NCBI GenBank assembly: GCA_024809215.1
Contig: JANUBW010000001.1
Span: 1,054,001-1,118,000 of the forward strand
Reading direction: 5' to 3'
Length of the DNA: 64,000 bases
Source of the DNA: Niastella sp. OAS944
Lineage (GTDB): Bacteria > Bacteroidota > Bacteroidia > Chitinophagales > Chitinophagaceae
Shown: piece by piece, positions 48,505-57,681 of the stretch
Numbering within the stretch: the stretch's first letter is position 1
Layout of the letters: the number at the start of each line of letters is the position of its first letter
The notes under the pieces: generated by a model
Told to the model about the DNA's origin: nothing
The model's database searches: none
The model's input: only the letters and a program-made list of their open reading frames with translations
Translations under genes and position numbers: made by a program

Positions 48505-48552
48505 TGAAACAGGGAACTCCTCGTTAACATGTTAACTTGTTAACTCGTCACT
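48505..48552. repeat. GTTAAC cluster abutting the GH43 lipoprotein stop
   Basis: CTCGTTAACATGTTAACTTG followed by TTAACTCGTCAC runs up to the stop codon of the minus-strand GH43 gene at 48552. It is a member of the dispersed GTTAAC/GTCAAC family, placed directly 3' of a coding region. Confidence 0.6.
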
Positions 48553-50033
48553 TACTTCCTCTTCCCCCAAATGGCCGTGCCCACATTATTCAATCCCGTA
48601 AACACCAAAGTACTGCTTTTCTTATTCTCCCAATCACGTTCTCTTGAAACATGCACCTTATCGGTATATGCTCCATCGTTCCATTTTAATTCCAGCCACG
48701 GCGTGTTAAAGGTCCAGGTATTGGCGGCGCTGCCATTGATCTTTCCGTCGGCATTCAGTGTAATGGTAGTGGCCACCTGTAGATCGGCGCTCACCTGTTC
48801 GGCCTGATAACCAGGCACTACTTTGTACCCCAATACGATCTGTTCCCAATCGCCCGCCAGCTCGGTTTGCGCAATGCTGTTTTGCGAAACGTTGGCATAT
48901 CGTTGTGGGCTTACAACCGGCCAGCCATCTGTGGTCCAGAACATTTTACGCACATGCAGGTCCATAAAATATTTATCAACCGATGGCCTGCCCTGATGCG
49001 CCATATAATACTGCCCGCCTTCTTCAAAGACCGCGCAATGCGCTACCCCCTGCCAGCCGCCATGTCCCTGGAACTGGTACGGAGCTATGATCATAGGAAT
49101 ATTATCTTCTTCCGTGTTCATATCCTTTCCATTGTAATCGAGGAACGGCCCCTGTGGTGAGTTTGACCGCCCCACCCGTACATTGTATTTTGTTTCGAGC
49201 CAGTCGTACGATATAAACAGGTAGTATTTGTTTTGTGCACTGTTGTAAATGACTTCAGGCCCTTCTATATTCCCATTTACCACATTGTTGGTAAAGCCGC
49301 GCTGCGCAATGCGTTTTCCCTTATCACCGCTGCTGGCCGCCAAACCGGTAGCAGCATTCAGCTTCAATACATAAATGCCATCGAAGGCCGAACCATAATA
49401 CATCCAGTGTTCACCCTGTGGGGTGATCACCACCGTTGGGTCAATGGCATTGGTTTGCACAACAGGAAAATCATTTTTTGAAGTTACTACCAGCCCCTGC
49501 TCAGTCCAGGGGCCCTCGGGCGATGTAGCCGTTGCCAGCCCAATGGCACTCAACCGCAATACGGGGCTCGAAAGCGAATAATATAACCTGTATTGATTGT
49601 TCACCTTCATTACATAAGGCGCCCATAGCGATTGAAAGGGCGTACCACCGGTTTGTGTAATATAATTGGCGCCCAGCGTGGGCAAGCCATTGAAAGCCCA
49701 GCCTACAAACTGCCATTGTATAAGGTCTTTCGACTTTCTTATTTGAATACCGGGTTTTAAATTGTTTACGCCATAGCCCGCATCGGTACTAAAACAATAA
49801 AAATATTCGCCGCTTTTCACTATCGACGGGTCGTGCACATTGTGAGGCCCCCATTGGGTGTAGTAAGCAAAAGGTGCTATGGACGCGTAGGTATCTGTAA
49901 TGGAATTGATATCGAATGCTGCAGATGGCGGGGTTACTGGATCAGGTTCAACCGTGGCATCGTCTTTCTTTTTCTGACACCCGGCCAACATGATCATTAC
50001 CACTAAAATCAGCAATCGTAAGTGAAATGTCAT
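48552..50033 (-). CDS. GH43 arabinanase lipoprotein with C-terminal beta domain
   Basis: From the ATG at 50033 it has 493 residues (a GTG two codons upstream is in frame). The lipobox I-M-L-A-G-C19-Q-K-K-K-D-D with charged residues behind it suggests a surface lipoprotein. The GH43 triad is Asp in V-H-D-P-S-I-V (about 70), Asp in N-A-I-D-P-T-V-V (about 195) and Glu in G-N-I-E-G-P-E-V-I (about 258). A C-terminal domain of about 100 residues (L-N-A-D-G-K-I-N-G-S through T-A-I-W-G-K-R-K) matches the extension of endo-acting arabinanases. It is the first enzyme gene after SusD and is probably the surface endo-arabinanase that produces oligomers for SusCD uptake. Confidence 0.9.
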   Translation of the reverse strand: MTFHLRLLILVVMIMLAGCQKKKDDATVEPDPVTPPSAAFDINSITDTYASIAPFAYYTQWGPHNVHDPSIVKSGEYFYCFSTDAGYGVNNLKPGIQIRKSKDLIQWQFVGWAFNGLPTLGANYITQTGGTPFQSLWAPYVMKVNNQYRLYYSLSSPVLRLSAIGLATATSPEGPWTEQGLVVTSKNDFPVVQTNAIDPTVVITPQGEHWMYYGSAFDGIYVLKLNAATGLAASSGDKGKRIAQRGFTNNVVNGNIEGPEVIYNSAQNKYYLFISYDWLETKYNVRVGRSNSPQGPFLDYNGKDMNTEEDNIPMIIAPYQFQGHGGWQGVAHCAVFEEGGQYYMAHQGRPSVDKYFMDLHVRKMFWTTDGWPVVSPQRYANVSQNSIAQTELAGDWEQIVLGYKVVPGYQAEQVSADLQVATTITLNADGKINGSAANTWTFNTPWLELKWNDGAYTDKVHVSRERDWENKKSSTLVFTGLNNVGTAIWGKRK

Positions 50034-50082
50034 CAACACAATTATAAATATTTATTGGGAATTGGACAAATTCGCGAAGCGC

Positions 50083-50151
50083 GGGTGGGTTCGCCTTTCA
50101 GGCGAGCTCACCCTGTTATCAGGGCAAGTCCCTTGAAAAGGGGACCTGCCC
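50083..50151 (-). terminator. Two hairpins downstream of the arabinan-locus SusD
   Basis: Hairpin 1 (50083-50113) pairs GGGTGGGTTCGCC with GGCGAGCTCACCC, with three imperfect positions. Hairpin 2 pairs GGGCAAGTCCC (50122-50132) with GGGACCTGCCC (50141-50151), with one G-T type mismatch and an 8-nt loop. They sit between the SusD stop (50173) and the GH43 start (50033), the same place as the terminator at 22884 in the pectin locus. An attenuator separating SusCD from the enzymes is likely. Confidence 0.65.
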
Positions 50152-50172
50152 CCGAAAACGGTGTCGTAGATT

Positions 50173-51705
50173 TTAATAGCCCGAATTCTGTTTCAGATTC
50201 TTGTTCACATCAATTTCTGCCTGTGGAATAGAAAAGAACTCGCGGCCTGGCACATAGCTATTAAACTCAGGATCATGGGCTTTGAGCTCTGTGAGTTTGG
50301 TGGGGTTCAGCAGCCAGCCCCAACGGCGAATATCATCGAAGCGATGCCCTTCGAGGGCAAATTCCAATGCGCGCTCATGGGCAATGCGTTCCCGCATATC
50401 AGCCTGTGTTAGGGCGGCAAATTCCGCTTCCCTGTCGGGCAGGTTGGCCCGGTTACGTACGCGTTGTATTTGTTTGGCACATTCAGCTCTGTTCTCCAGT
50501 TCGTTCTGGCATTCGGCATACATCAGCAACACATCCGAAAAACGCATCAACCGTTCATTGATGCCCGAACGCCAGTCTTTTTCATCGGGCACAGAGCCAT
50601 CGCCATTGCCATATTTCTTTACGCCTATTTTGTTCAGGTCGGCAGCATATACGGTTTGAAATGACTGGCCGTACAATTTGCAACCGGGATAATTATAATA
50701 CACGGTCGCTTTCAGTCGCGGATCATCGTCGCCGGTTTTAGTTTTTTCTTTTTTAAATTCATCTACTATCCATTGTGTGGGCGCAGCGTCGTTCCAGCCA
50801 AAAGGCGCCGGTGCAAACGTAATGGCGCGTGCGGTGGTTTTGCTCCAGTCGGCTCCGGGTGAGCTTATCCAGCCTAAGGTTATACCACCAGCATCGCGGC
50901 TGAACTGAATTTCAAAAATAGATTCTTTGTTATTTTCACCGGCTTCGGTGAAGTTGTCGCCATAATTGGCTACCAGGTCGTAGCCGCTTATGTTCATCAC
51001 TTCTTTGAATTTGGCTGAAGCCAGGTCATATTTCTTGTTGAACAAATAACTCTTTCCCAGGAAAGCCAGCGCTGCCCCTTTGGTGGCCCGGCCCAAATCG
51101 ACGCCGCTATAAGAAGCCGGTAACAGTTTCGATGCTTCATCAAAATCACTGTACACCTGTGTCCAAACCTCTTCAGGTGTTACCTGTGAAGGGAAATACT
51201 CTGAGGAGTTCTCATAGAACTTTGTTATCAGTGGTATATTGTTGAAGAAAGTAACCAGATAATAATAGTTGAGGCCACGCAAAAAAAGCGCTTCTCCTTT
51301 TAACCGGTTACGCAGGTTCTGGTCTTTAAAACTCATTTTGTCAATGTTCGACAAAACAAAGTTTGACCGGGTAACGCCTCCATAAAAGGCGATCCACAAC
51401 CATTGCTGCATAATGGTATTGTTGAACAATTTAAAAGAGCCGGTGTTCGACAATACATCCCATGGGCTGGGGCTCATCATGTCGTCGCCCCGCAAGTCGA
51501 GCGCACATTGTGCAAAGCGCATAAAGGTACCATCATAATACAACGATTGATACACGGCATTTACCGCCATTACAGCATCATTATCGGTTTTCCAGAAAGT
51601 AGCGGTGGTCTGTTGATTTGGGTTGGTAAGGTCCAGGTAATCTTTTCCACAGGAAATACCTGAAACAGCCACCGCAACTGTAAATAATATTTTTTTGATT
51701 TTCAT
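50173..51705 (-). CDS. SusD/RagB-family lipoprotein (arabinan locus)
   Basis: The 510-residue protein has lipobox S-G-I-S-C19-G-K-D-Y. SusD motifs are L-T-N-P-N-Q-Q-T-T-A-T-F-W near 25-40, L-K-G-E-A-L-F-L-R-G-L-N-Y-Y-Y-L-V near 135-152, M-Y-A-E-C-Q-N-E near 403 and H-E-R-A-L-E-F-A-L-E-G-H-R-F-D-D near 450. It is 73 bp downstream of SusC, with a C-rich hairpin in between (about 51734-51762). It should capture arabino-oligosaccharides made by the surface GH43, judging by the neighbouring genes. Confidence 0.95.
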   Translation of the reverse strand: MKIKKILFTVAVAVSGISCGKDYLDLTNPNQQTTATFWKTDNDAVMAVNAVYQSLYYDGTFMRFAQCALDLRGDDMMSPSPWDVLSNTGSFKLFNNTIMQQWLWIAFYGGVTRSNFVLSNIDKMSFKDQNLRNRLKGEALFLRGLNYYYLVTFFNNIPLITKFYENSSEYFPSQVTPEEVWTQVYSDFDEASKLLPASYSGVDLGRATKGAALAFLGKSYLFNKKYDLASAKFKEVMNISGYDLVANYGDNFTEAGENNKESIFEIQFSRDAGGITLGWISSPGADWSKTTARAITFAPAPFGWNDAAPTQWIVDEFKKEKTKTGDDDPRLKATVYYNYPGCKLYGQSFQTVYAADLNKIGVKKYGNGDGSVPDEKDWRSGINERLMRFSDVLLMYAECQNELENRAECAKQIQRVRNRANLPDREAEFAALTQADMRERIAHERALEFALEGHRFDDIRRWGWLLNPTKLTELKAHDPEFNSYVPGREFFSIPQAEIDVNKNLKQNSGY

Positions 51706-51733
51706 TGTCTTCGTTTTTGTTAGTTACTCTTGG

Positions 51734-51762
51734 CCTCCCCCACCCCCCTCCGGTGGATGGGG
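51734..51762. repeat. C/G-rich imperfect hairpin between SusC and SusD
   Basis: A CCCCC-rich arm faces GGTGGATGGGGG across CTCC. It resembles the C-rich element at 58565-58587 and is read as a degenerate copy of the same dispersed repeat. It lies in the SusC-SusD spacer and may affect message stability. Confidence 0.4.
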
Positions 51763-51777
51763 GCTGCTTTCTAAGTT

Positions 51778-54700
51778 TTACAATCCTAACTGCAAACCAA
51801 AAAGGAACGAGCGCGGATTGGGTAATCCACCTGCTTCATTAGCGGTAAATGGCCTGTTGGGGTATGATCCGTTATCAATGGCCCGGTCGAACAAACCATT
51901 GTTATTGGCAAAATCAGGATCAAACCCGGTGTATTTTGTAAAGGTGATCAGGTTTTGTGCAGTAACGTATATTCTAACATTCGACAGGTGCGCTCTATCT
52001 AACAGGTCTTTCGGCAAAGTATAACCTACCTGTAAAGAAGTAATGCGGAAGAAGCTGCCGTTCTCGAGCCAGCGGGCAGAAGCACGACCATTTTTATTGG
52101 GATCTGCTATTACTACGCGAGGCACGTCGGTATTGGTGTGCGTAGGTGTCCAGCGATCTAACAGTTTGGTGCCATAGTTATCCCAGCCTGCGCCACTTTC
52201 AATACCGGCACGAATACTGTTAAAGATCTTATTTCCCGACACCCCTGAACCTACTATCGACAGATCGAATTGCTTGTACGATGCAGAGGCATTGAACCCA
52301 TAATACAATTTTGGAATTGCTTTGCCTAGATACGTACGGTCGTCATCATCTATCTTACCATCAGGACCTCCTGTGAGCTTACCATCTTTATCGCGACCAT
52401 TAATATCCCTAAAACGGTAATCGCCCGGGCGCGTCAGCTCTTCCTGGTAACGTTTAATGGGTGACTTAGCATTCAGCGCATCAATTTCTGCCTGTGACTG
52501 AAAAATGCCATCGATCACCCAGCCATACAACTCCCCTACTTCGCGACCCACTTCTGTTTTGGTTAAATTACCATAACCATAAATGGGATTGTCGCCATAA
52601 CCCAATGACAACACTTTATTTTTAAGGGTTGAAATATTGGCGTTGATATTATAATTGAAAGCGCCTTTTTTATCGTTGTAACCCAACTGAAATTCAAAAC
52701 CAGCGTTCTGAATGGAAGCGCCATTTACGAATGGTGATTCACCAGGATATACGCCAGTTGAACCTGGTATTTGCACTCGCAGAAGGATGTCTTTGCCGGT
52801 ATTATGATAATATTCAGCAGAGAAAGTGAGTTTTTTAAAGAGCTCTATATCTATGCCGATGTTACGGCTTATCATGGTTTCCCATTTTATATCAGGCACC
52901 GCAAAAGTTGTTTGTGTAGCACCCAGGGCCAGTTGATCAAGATTTTGATTTTGATCGCCAAACACAGCATGTGCATAGGAATTAATAAAGGCCTGGTATT
53001 GATAATCGCCTATTTCCTGGTTACCCAGTTCACCATAAGAAGCACGTAGCTTTAGCTGGTTTATAAACGAAGGCAAGGCTGCTTGAAGCCACTGTTCATT
53101 ATGCAGTTTCCAGGCTAAAGCCACCGACGGAAAATTTCCCCAGCGATTTTGTGGTGCAAACCTCGATGAACCGTCGCGGCGAATGGTAGCCGTTAATAAA
53201 TATTTATCGTCGTAGATATAGTTTACCCGGCCGAAATAAGATGAGAGCCGGCTTTTATACAAATCACCGGTTGCGGTTATACCCGAGGTACCATTGCTCA
53301 ATACCGGTAAATAAGGCTGGGTAAATCCTTCGGCATGTGAAAAGGTACGCGACAAATTTCCTTCCAAAGTAGATTGGCCCACCATGGCATTAATGGAATG
53401 CCGTCCCATTAACCTATCGAAGGTCAATGTATTTTCAATGGTACCGGTATTGCCCGAACCTCGCCAGTCGCTTAATTTGGCGATGTTGTTCACATAAAAC
53501 CAACCCAGGTCATGAATGGGCTCAAAATAAAAATCACGCCAGTCTGTTCTTTCGTAACCCAGGCTCAACTTATACTTCAGGCCTTTGATGAACTCATATT
53601 CACCATAGGCATTACCAATAAAACGGAAACGTTCGGTTTTGCTATCCAGCACATTGTTAAACCCAATGGGATTGGCCGTATATGAACCATGTATGGTTTG
53701 ACTGGCGCTGCTAAAGCCATCGCGGGTGGTCGTATCATAAACCGGTAAGGTGGGAATGGCATTTACAATATAACCCAGAATATTACCGGTATGTAAAAAG
53801 GTCATGAACCGTTGATCGATCTTTGAATAATTGAACGACTCGCCAAACTTGAAACGCCCCTGTTTGAAATCGGTATTTATACGGAAAGAATAGCGCTGAT
53901 AGGTAGGTCCCTTTCCCGCTACCGTTCCGGTATGATCGAAGTAGTTGACAGATACATAATATTTAGCTGCATCACTTCCACCTGAAATACCTACGGTATG
54001 CTCCTGTATCTTTCCTGTTTTAAAGGCTTCTTCCTGCCAGTTGGTATTTACATTTTTTACAAATAATGCCGAAGAAGGATCGTTAGCAGGTTTTACAGCT
54101 GGTGGCACAGGCTCTACATTAGCGCTGGCTTCATTTACCAGCATCTGGTATTCCTGGCTGTTGGCTACATCATACCTCTTTACAATATTCTGGCTGCCAT
54201 AATAGCCACTATAATCAAGTTTAAATTTTCCCGACTTACCACGTTTGGTGGTAATGATGATAACCCCGTTGGCGGCACGTGAACCATAGATGGCTGCGGC
54301 AGAACCGTCTTTTAATATTTGTATCGTTTCCACATCAGCAATTACCAGGTCGTTCACCGGGGCCTGTACGCCATCAATGATATATAAGGGATTGTTATTG
54401 GAGAAATTTCCTATACCGCGTATCTTAATGGCAGGTGCTGCGCCGGGTTGGCCGCCACTGGTAACGCTTACACCGGCTACCTGACCCTGCATGGCTTTCA
54501 ATATATCATTGGTGGGCATCTTGTTCAACACCTTTGGGTCAATGGTACTAATGGAACCGGTAAGGTCTTTTTTACGCTGTGTACCATAACCGATCACCAC
54601 CACTTCTTCCTGTTCGCTCACATTTCTTTTTAATGAAACGTTGATCTCCGTTCGGCCATCAACAGACACTTCCGTGAGTTGCATATCGACCGATGAGAAC

Positions 54701-55230
54701 ACCAGCGTGGTGGCATCCTGTGGTACTTCCAGCTTAAAGAAACCTTTTTCGTTGGTGATGGTACCTATTGAATTATTACCTTTTACATAAACCGATACGT
54801 CTGGCAAGGGCATACCCGTTTCGTTGGTAACAATGCCGCTTACCGTAATGCTGGCAATGCCGCTGATATCTTTCGAAATAATGATCACCTCATTGTTAAC
54901 GAGGTTGAACTTTAACCCTGTTTCATAAAGAGCTGTTTTCAGCACCGATGACACCGGTGTTTCTTTTACAGAAATGGATACCAGGAAATCGCGCGGCAAA
55001 ATATCGTTGCTGTATGCAAACCGGTAATCGGTTACTTTTTCAATGCTTTTAAACAATTGTGGTATAGATGCATTTTTCAACGACAAGGTAACTTTTTCTT
55101 CCTGTGAAAGTCCCTTCGCCGATACATGCAGGCAACCAATAATAAGTAAAGCAGTCGTTAGTTTCATAATCCTTACAGCTTTGTCTAATGCCGTCAAGGT
55201 ATCCACCTTTGGCGGATGAAATTTTTTCAT
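51778..55230 (-). CDS. SusC-family TonB-dependent transducer with STN domain (arabinan locus)
   Basis: From the ATG at 55230 it has 1150 residues; an ATG at 55275 would add 15. After a long signal region (M-K-L-T-T-A-L-L-I-I-G-C-L-H-V-S-A) residues about 45-100 form an STN (secretin/TonB N-terminal) domain (L-K-N-A-S-I-P-Q-L-F-K-S-I-E-K-V). A carboxypeptidase-regulatory-like domain follows (about 115-195), then the E-E-V-V-V-I-G-Y-G-T-Q-R-K-K box and plug (Y-I-I-D-G-V, I-L-K-D-G-S-A-A-A-I-Y-G-S-R-A-A-N-G) and the barrel. The STN domain is the part that signals to FecR-type anti-sigma factors, and such a pair is encoded just upstream. It likely imports arabino-oligosaccharides and reports their presence. 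Confidence 0.95.
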   Translation of the reverse strand: MKKFHPPKVDTLTALDKAVRIMKLTTALLIIGCLHVSAKGLSQEEKVTLSLKNASIPQLFKSIEKVTDYRFAYSNDILPRDFLVSISVKETPVSSVLKTALYETGLKFNLVNNEVIIISKDISGIASITVSGIVTNETGMPLPDVSVYVKGNNSIGTITNEKGFFKLEVPQDATTLVFSSVDMQLTEVSVDGRTEINVSLKRNVSEQEEVVVIGYGTQRKKDLTGSISTIDPKVLNKMPTNDILKAMQGQVAGVSVTSGGQPGAAPAIKIRGIGNFSNNNPLYIIDGVQAPVNDLVIADVETIQILKDGSAAAIYGSRAANGVIIITTKRGKSGKFKLDYSGYYGSQNIVKRYDVANSQEYQMLVNEASANVEPVPPAVKPANDPSSALFVKNVNTNWQEEAFKTGKIQEHTVGISGGSDAAKYYVSVNYFDHTGTVAGKGPTYQRYSFRINTDFKQGRFKFGESFNYSKIDQRFMTFLHTGNILGYIVNAIPTLPVYDTTTRDGFSSASQTIHGSYTANPIGFNNVLDSKTERFRFIGNAYGEYEFIKGLKYKLSLGYERTDWRDFYFEPIHDLGWFYVNNIAKLSDWRGSGNTGTIENTLTFDRLMGRHSINAMVGQSTLEGNLSRTFSHAEGFTQPYLPVLSNGTSGITATGDLYKSRLSSYFGRVNYIYDDKYLLTATIRRDGSSRFAPQNRWGNFPSVALAWKLHNEQWLQAALPSFINQLKLRASYGELGNQEIGDYQYQAFINSYAHAVFGDQNQNLDQLALGATQTTFAVPDIKWETMISRNIGIDIELFKKLTFSAEYYHNTGKDILLRVQIPGSTGVYPGESPFVNGASIQNAGFEFQLGYNDKKGAFNYNINANISTLKNKVLSLGYGDNPIYGYGNLTKTEVGREVGELYGWVIDGIFQSQAEIDALNAKSPIKRYQEELTRPGDYRFRDINGRDKDGKLTGGPDGKIDDDDRTYLGKAIPKLYYGFNASASYKQFDLSIVGSGVSGNKIFNSIRAGIESGAGWDNYGTKLLDRWTPTHTNTDVPRVVIADPNKNGRASARWLENGSFFRITSLQVGYTLPKDLLDRAHLSNVRIYVTAQNLITFTKYTGFDPDFANNNGLFDRAIDNGSYPNRPFTANEAGGLPNPRSFLFGLQLGL

Positions 55231-55614
55231 ACCTTTAGAATGTTTAAAGATGAATAATGGAAACAGGCAATACATCGACGTTAACCTGTTTCGGCTTTAA
55301 GCAGGGGAATGTTGCCGCATTCCCCTATTTATTTAGCGTTATTTTGAGATATTTAAAATTCCTTTTTTCAAGAAAGTACTCTGTTATTAAGCGGCCGAAG
55401 TAAGAAGTATGAAATATGAAGTAGGAAGCTCGCGAACATCGCACCTCATATAAATATCCAGCCCTCGTCTCTCTTTTACATCTTTTCCAGCCTACTTGTA
55501 AACTGTATTTCCTTTATCAACTCTATCACCTTTATCACCTTTTCAACCCCTTGTTAACTTGTTAACCAGTTAACTCGTCAACTTCTTACTTCTTATCTCC
55601 TACTTCTTACTCCA
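55231..55614. promoter_or_regulatory. 384-bp leader region between FecR and STN-SusC genes, with hairpins and repeats
   Basis: Near the SusC start lie two dyads: GAAACAGG/CCTGTTTC (55260-55267 with 55285-55292) and the perfect AGGGGAATG/CATTCCCCT (55303-55311 with 55318-55326, 6-nt loop). They would fold in the SusC leader RNA. Further right are GAAGTA-type units (55398-55427), then TATCAACTCTATCACC and GTTAAC/GTCAAC units (about 55516-55582) and TACTTCTTA-type units running into the FecR stop. The start site used by the locus sigma factor should lie here, but no clear promoter was found. Confidence 0.55.
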
Positions 55615-56706
55615 TCACCTGTACACCACAATACTTCCTTCACCCTCAATTCTATAATTAAACCGCTTCGATGCCCGTAATATCTCAAGCACCTGCTCTA
55701 TCTTTTCCCTTTTAAATGTAGCTGTAAAGTGATATTGCTTTATATCGCTCGATTCAAATTGGATGTTCACATTGTACCACCGGTTTAGCTGATACGCTAT
55801 TTCTTCAAAAGCTTCGTCTTCAAACGCCAGGTTGTTTTGTACCCAGGCTATTTCTTTTACATCGCCATTATCGTTTTTCTTTACCGGTTTTACTACCGCC
55901 GTGCTGTTTGCCGCCGGGTGCGATGCTTCAGCTTCACTACCTGCTTTATCATCCCTCCACATCACTTTTTCATCGGGATGTAGTAACAACTTACGGTTAT
56001 TATCTTTTTTCAATGTCACTTCAACCAGTCCGCGTACCAGCACCGCTTCGGTCCTACCCTCATTGTTATATGATTTCACATTAAAGGCTGTACCCAGCGC
56101 TTTTACATCCATACTGGCCGTATGTACAATAAAAGGAACTTCAGCATTATGCTGTACTTCAAAAAATGCTTCGCCTTTCAGAAATACTTCGCGGGTGTTT
56201 TTAGCGTATTGGTCGTTCAGATATATTTCGCTGCCTGCGTTCAGGATGACCTGGGTGCCATCGGGAAACTGAAAACTTTTTCGTTCGCCGGGTTTACAAG
56301 TATACTGTACAGATCGGTTTTGGGATGTTGGTGTAGGTGGTATTTTTCGAATAAAATAAAAACCAATAACCAGTACGGCCATTGCAGCTACCGCTATGGA
56401 AGAAAAGCGCCGGTAAAAAGGTGTGCGTGCCCGGCTTGCCGTATTTAATTCAATGACCGGTGCACTGTCGCTACCAGCAAGTTTTTTCTTTAATGCGCTT
56501 AATTGCTCTTCAAAGTCGGCTTGGGCTAAAGCGGTGAACAACAACCGATATTCCTGTACCGCTTCAGCTATCAGTTCTTTTTTACCGGGGTTTTCAGCAA
56601 GATATTTTTCCCAGTAATGAACGTCCTGCTCATTTTTCCTGAGACAATAATTTATGAAGGATTCCTCTTTTAACAGGTCTTCAACTGTCCGGTACTTATG
56701 TTGCAT
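55615..56706 (-). CDS. FecR-family anti-sigma factor
   Basis: The 363-residue protein has an N-terminal cytoplasmic part (about 1-93), one membrane segment (A-V-A-A-M-A-V-L-V-I-G-F-Y-F-I, about 97-113) and a periplasmic FecR domain. That domain shows P-D-G-T-Q-V-I-L-N-A-G-S near 150, G-E-A-F-F-E-V near 180, D-V-K-A-L-G-T-A-F-N-V near 205 and E-A-V-L-V-R-G-L-V-E-V near 225. The DUF4974-like C-terminal domain (about 290-363) contacts the STN domain of the SusC partner in characterised systems. It is the membrane relay between the STN-SusC downstream and the ECF sigma factor upstream. Confidence 0.93.
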   Translation of the reverse strand: MQHKYRTVEDLLKEESFINYCLRKNEQDVHYWEKYLAENPGKKELIAEAVQEYRLLFTALAQADFEEQLSALKKKLAGSDSAPVIELNTASRARTPFYRRFSSIAVAAMAVLVIGFYFIRKIPPTPTSQNRSVQYTCKPGERKSFQFPDGTQVILNAGSEIYLNDQYAKNTREVFLKGEAFFEVQHNAEVPFIVHTASMDVKALGTAFNVKSYNNEGRTEAVLVRGLVEVTLKKDNNRKLLLHPDEKVMWRDDKAGSEAEASHPAANSTAVVKPVKKNDNGDVKEIAWVQNNLAFEDEAFEEIAYQLNRWYNVNIQFESSDIKQYHFTATFKREKIEQVLEILRASKRFNYRIEGEGSIVVYR

Positions 56707-56787
56707 GTCCGCTCTTTTATAAGCAGAGTACCGAGCCCATCATTTTTACCCGTTGTTTTCAAAATATTTTTCAGAAGTGGGAAAAAG

Positions 56788-56826
56788 TTGACGAGTTAAC
56801 AAGTTGACGAGTTGACAAGTTAACAG
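56788..56826. repeat. GTTGAC/GTTAAC cluster downstream of the sigma factor gene
   Basis: Alternating AGTTGACGAGTTAACA and AGTTGACGAGTTGACA units occupy this part of the 181-bp gap between sigma factor and FecR genes. It is the reverse-oriented form of the dispersed 3'-end repeat family. Confidence 0.6.
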
Positions 56827-56887
56827 AGCTTACCCTAATAAAATGATTACCCTCCCCAAAGGTTTGATTTTCTGTTAATTCTCCAGG

Positions 56888-57511
56888 TTATAAAATAAAA
56901 GAGGCCATACATAGCAGAAAAAATGATTGTATGCCCGATACAACGGCGGGCTGCACCAGGCGTTGTTTTATTTTATATAATGCTTCGTGTATTTTATTAT
57001 ATACGGTGCGGTGGGTAAGTCCCGTTCTTTGCGTAATGGCATCGTAGCTCAAGCCTTCATAGAATTTAAGTATAATAAGCTCGCGTTGCCTGGCCGGCAA
57101 CTCATTAATGACAGCCATCAGGTTTTTACTTACCGCTTCATGATCGTCTTTAATGATCAGCGTTTCTTCATACGACGTTTCAAACCCCTCCTCTTCCTTT
57201 TTACTATAAGCCACTTCGAGGTTAACTCTTTTGCGCGCCTTTACCCAGTCGCTGGTAAGCCGGCGTAAAAAGGAGATAATAATATAACTGCGTACGTTTT
57301 TAGCCTCCATCAGCGTATTACGCTTTTCCCACAGGTACAGGAACTGTTGCTGTATAACATCTTTCACGAGATCGCTATCGTGAATGTTCTTTAAACCAAT
57401 AAATAATAAGGTATGATAGTATTTTGTATAAAGCTCATACAGAGCTTCTTTATCGCCTTTAAGCAGGCGTTCCCAACAAAGGTTGTCGGTATGAATTGCA
57501 GTCTGGATCAT
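56888..57511 (-). CDS. ECF RNA polymerase sigma factor (FecI-like)
   Basis: The 207-residue protein has sigma region 2 (about 25-95, with D-V-I-Q-Q-Q-F-L-Y-L-W-E-K-R) and sigma region 4 (about 135-185, with L-P-A-R-Q-R-E-L-I-I-L-K-F-Y-E-G-L-S-Y and a helix-turn-helix R-T-G-L-T-H-R-T-V-Y-N-K-I-H). The last 15-18 residues are strongly hydrophobic (F-F-L-L-C-M-A-S-F-I-L), beyond the usual end of the DNA-binding domain. Together with FecR and the STN-SusC it forms a trans-envelope signalling set that should switch on the arabinan locus. It is first in its direction and probably has its own promoter in 57512-57610. Confidence 0.93.
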   Translation of the reverse strand: MIQTAIHTDNLCWERLLKGDKEALYELYTKYYHTLLFIGLKNIHDSDLVKDVIQQQFLYLWEKRNTLMEAKNVRSYIIISFLRRLTSDWVKARKRVNLEVAYSKKEEEGFETSYEETLIIKDDHEAVSKNLMAVINELPARQRELIILKFYEGLSYDAITQRTGLTHRTVYNKIHEALYKIKQRLVQPAVVSGIQSFFLLCMASFIL

Positions 57512-57610
57512 TATTGGCAGTCAATCGTTTTGGAATAGCACTCACTAAATATAAATGTATTTACAACCTTTAAAAAATAATTTTCTAAATGCTTCAGTCA
57601 TAATGGGCAA

Positions 57611-57671
57611 TGTATAAACAAATGTGCCATCCCGGCCTAAACCAGAATGGCACATTGTCAATGTTTATACA
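57611..57671 (-). terminator. Bipartite hairpin after kduI
   Basis: TGTATAAACA plus AATGTGCCAT (57611-57630) pairs with ATGGCACATT plus TGTTTATACA (57645-57671) with a bulge of a few bases. It lies just beyond the kduI stop (minus strand) and would end that transcript before the sigma factor gene. Confidence 0.7.
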
Positions 57672-57681
57672 GTGTAATGTA

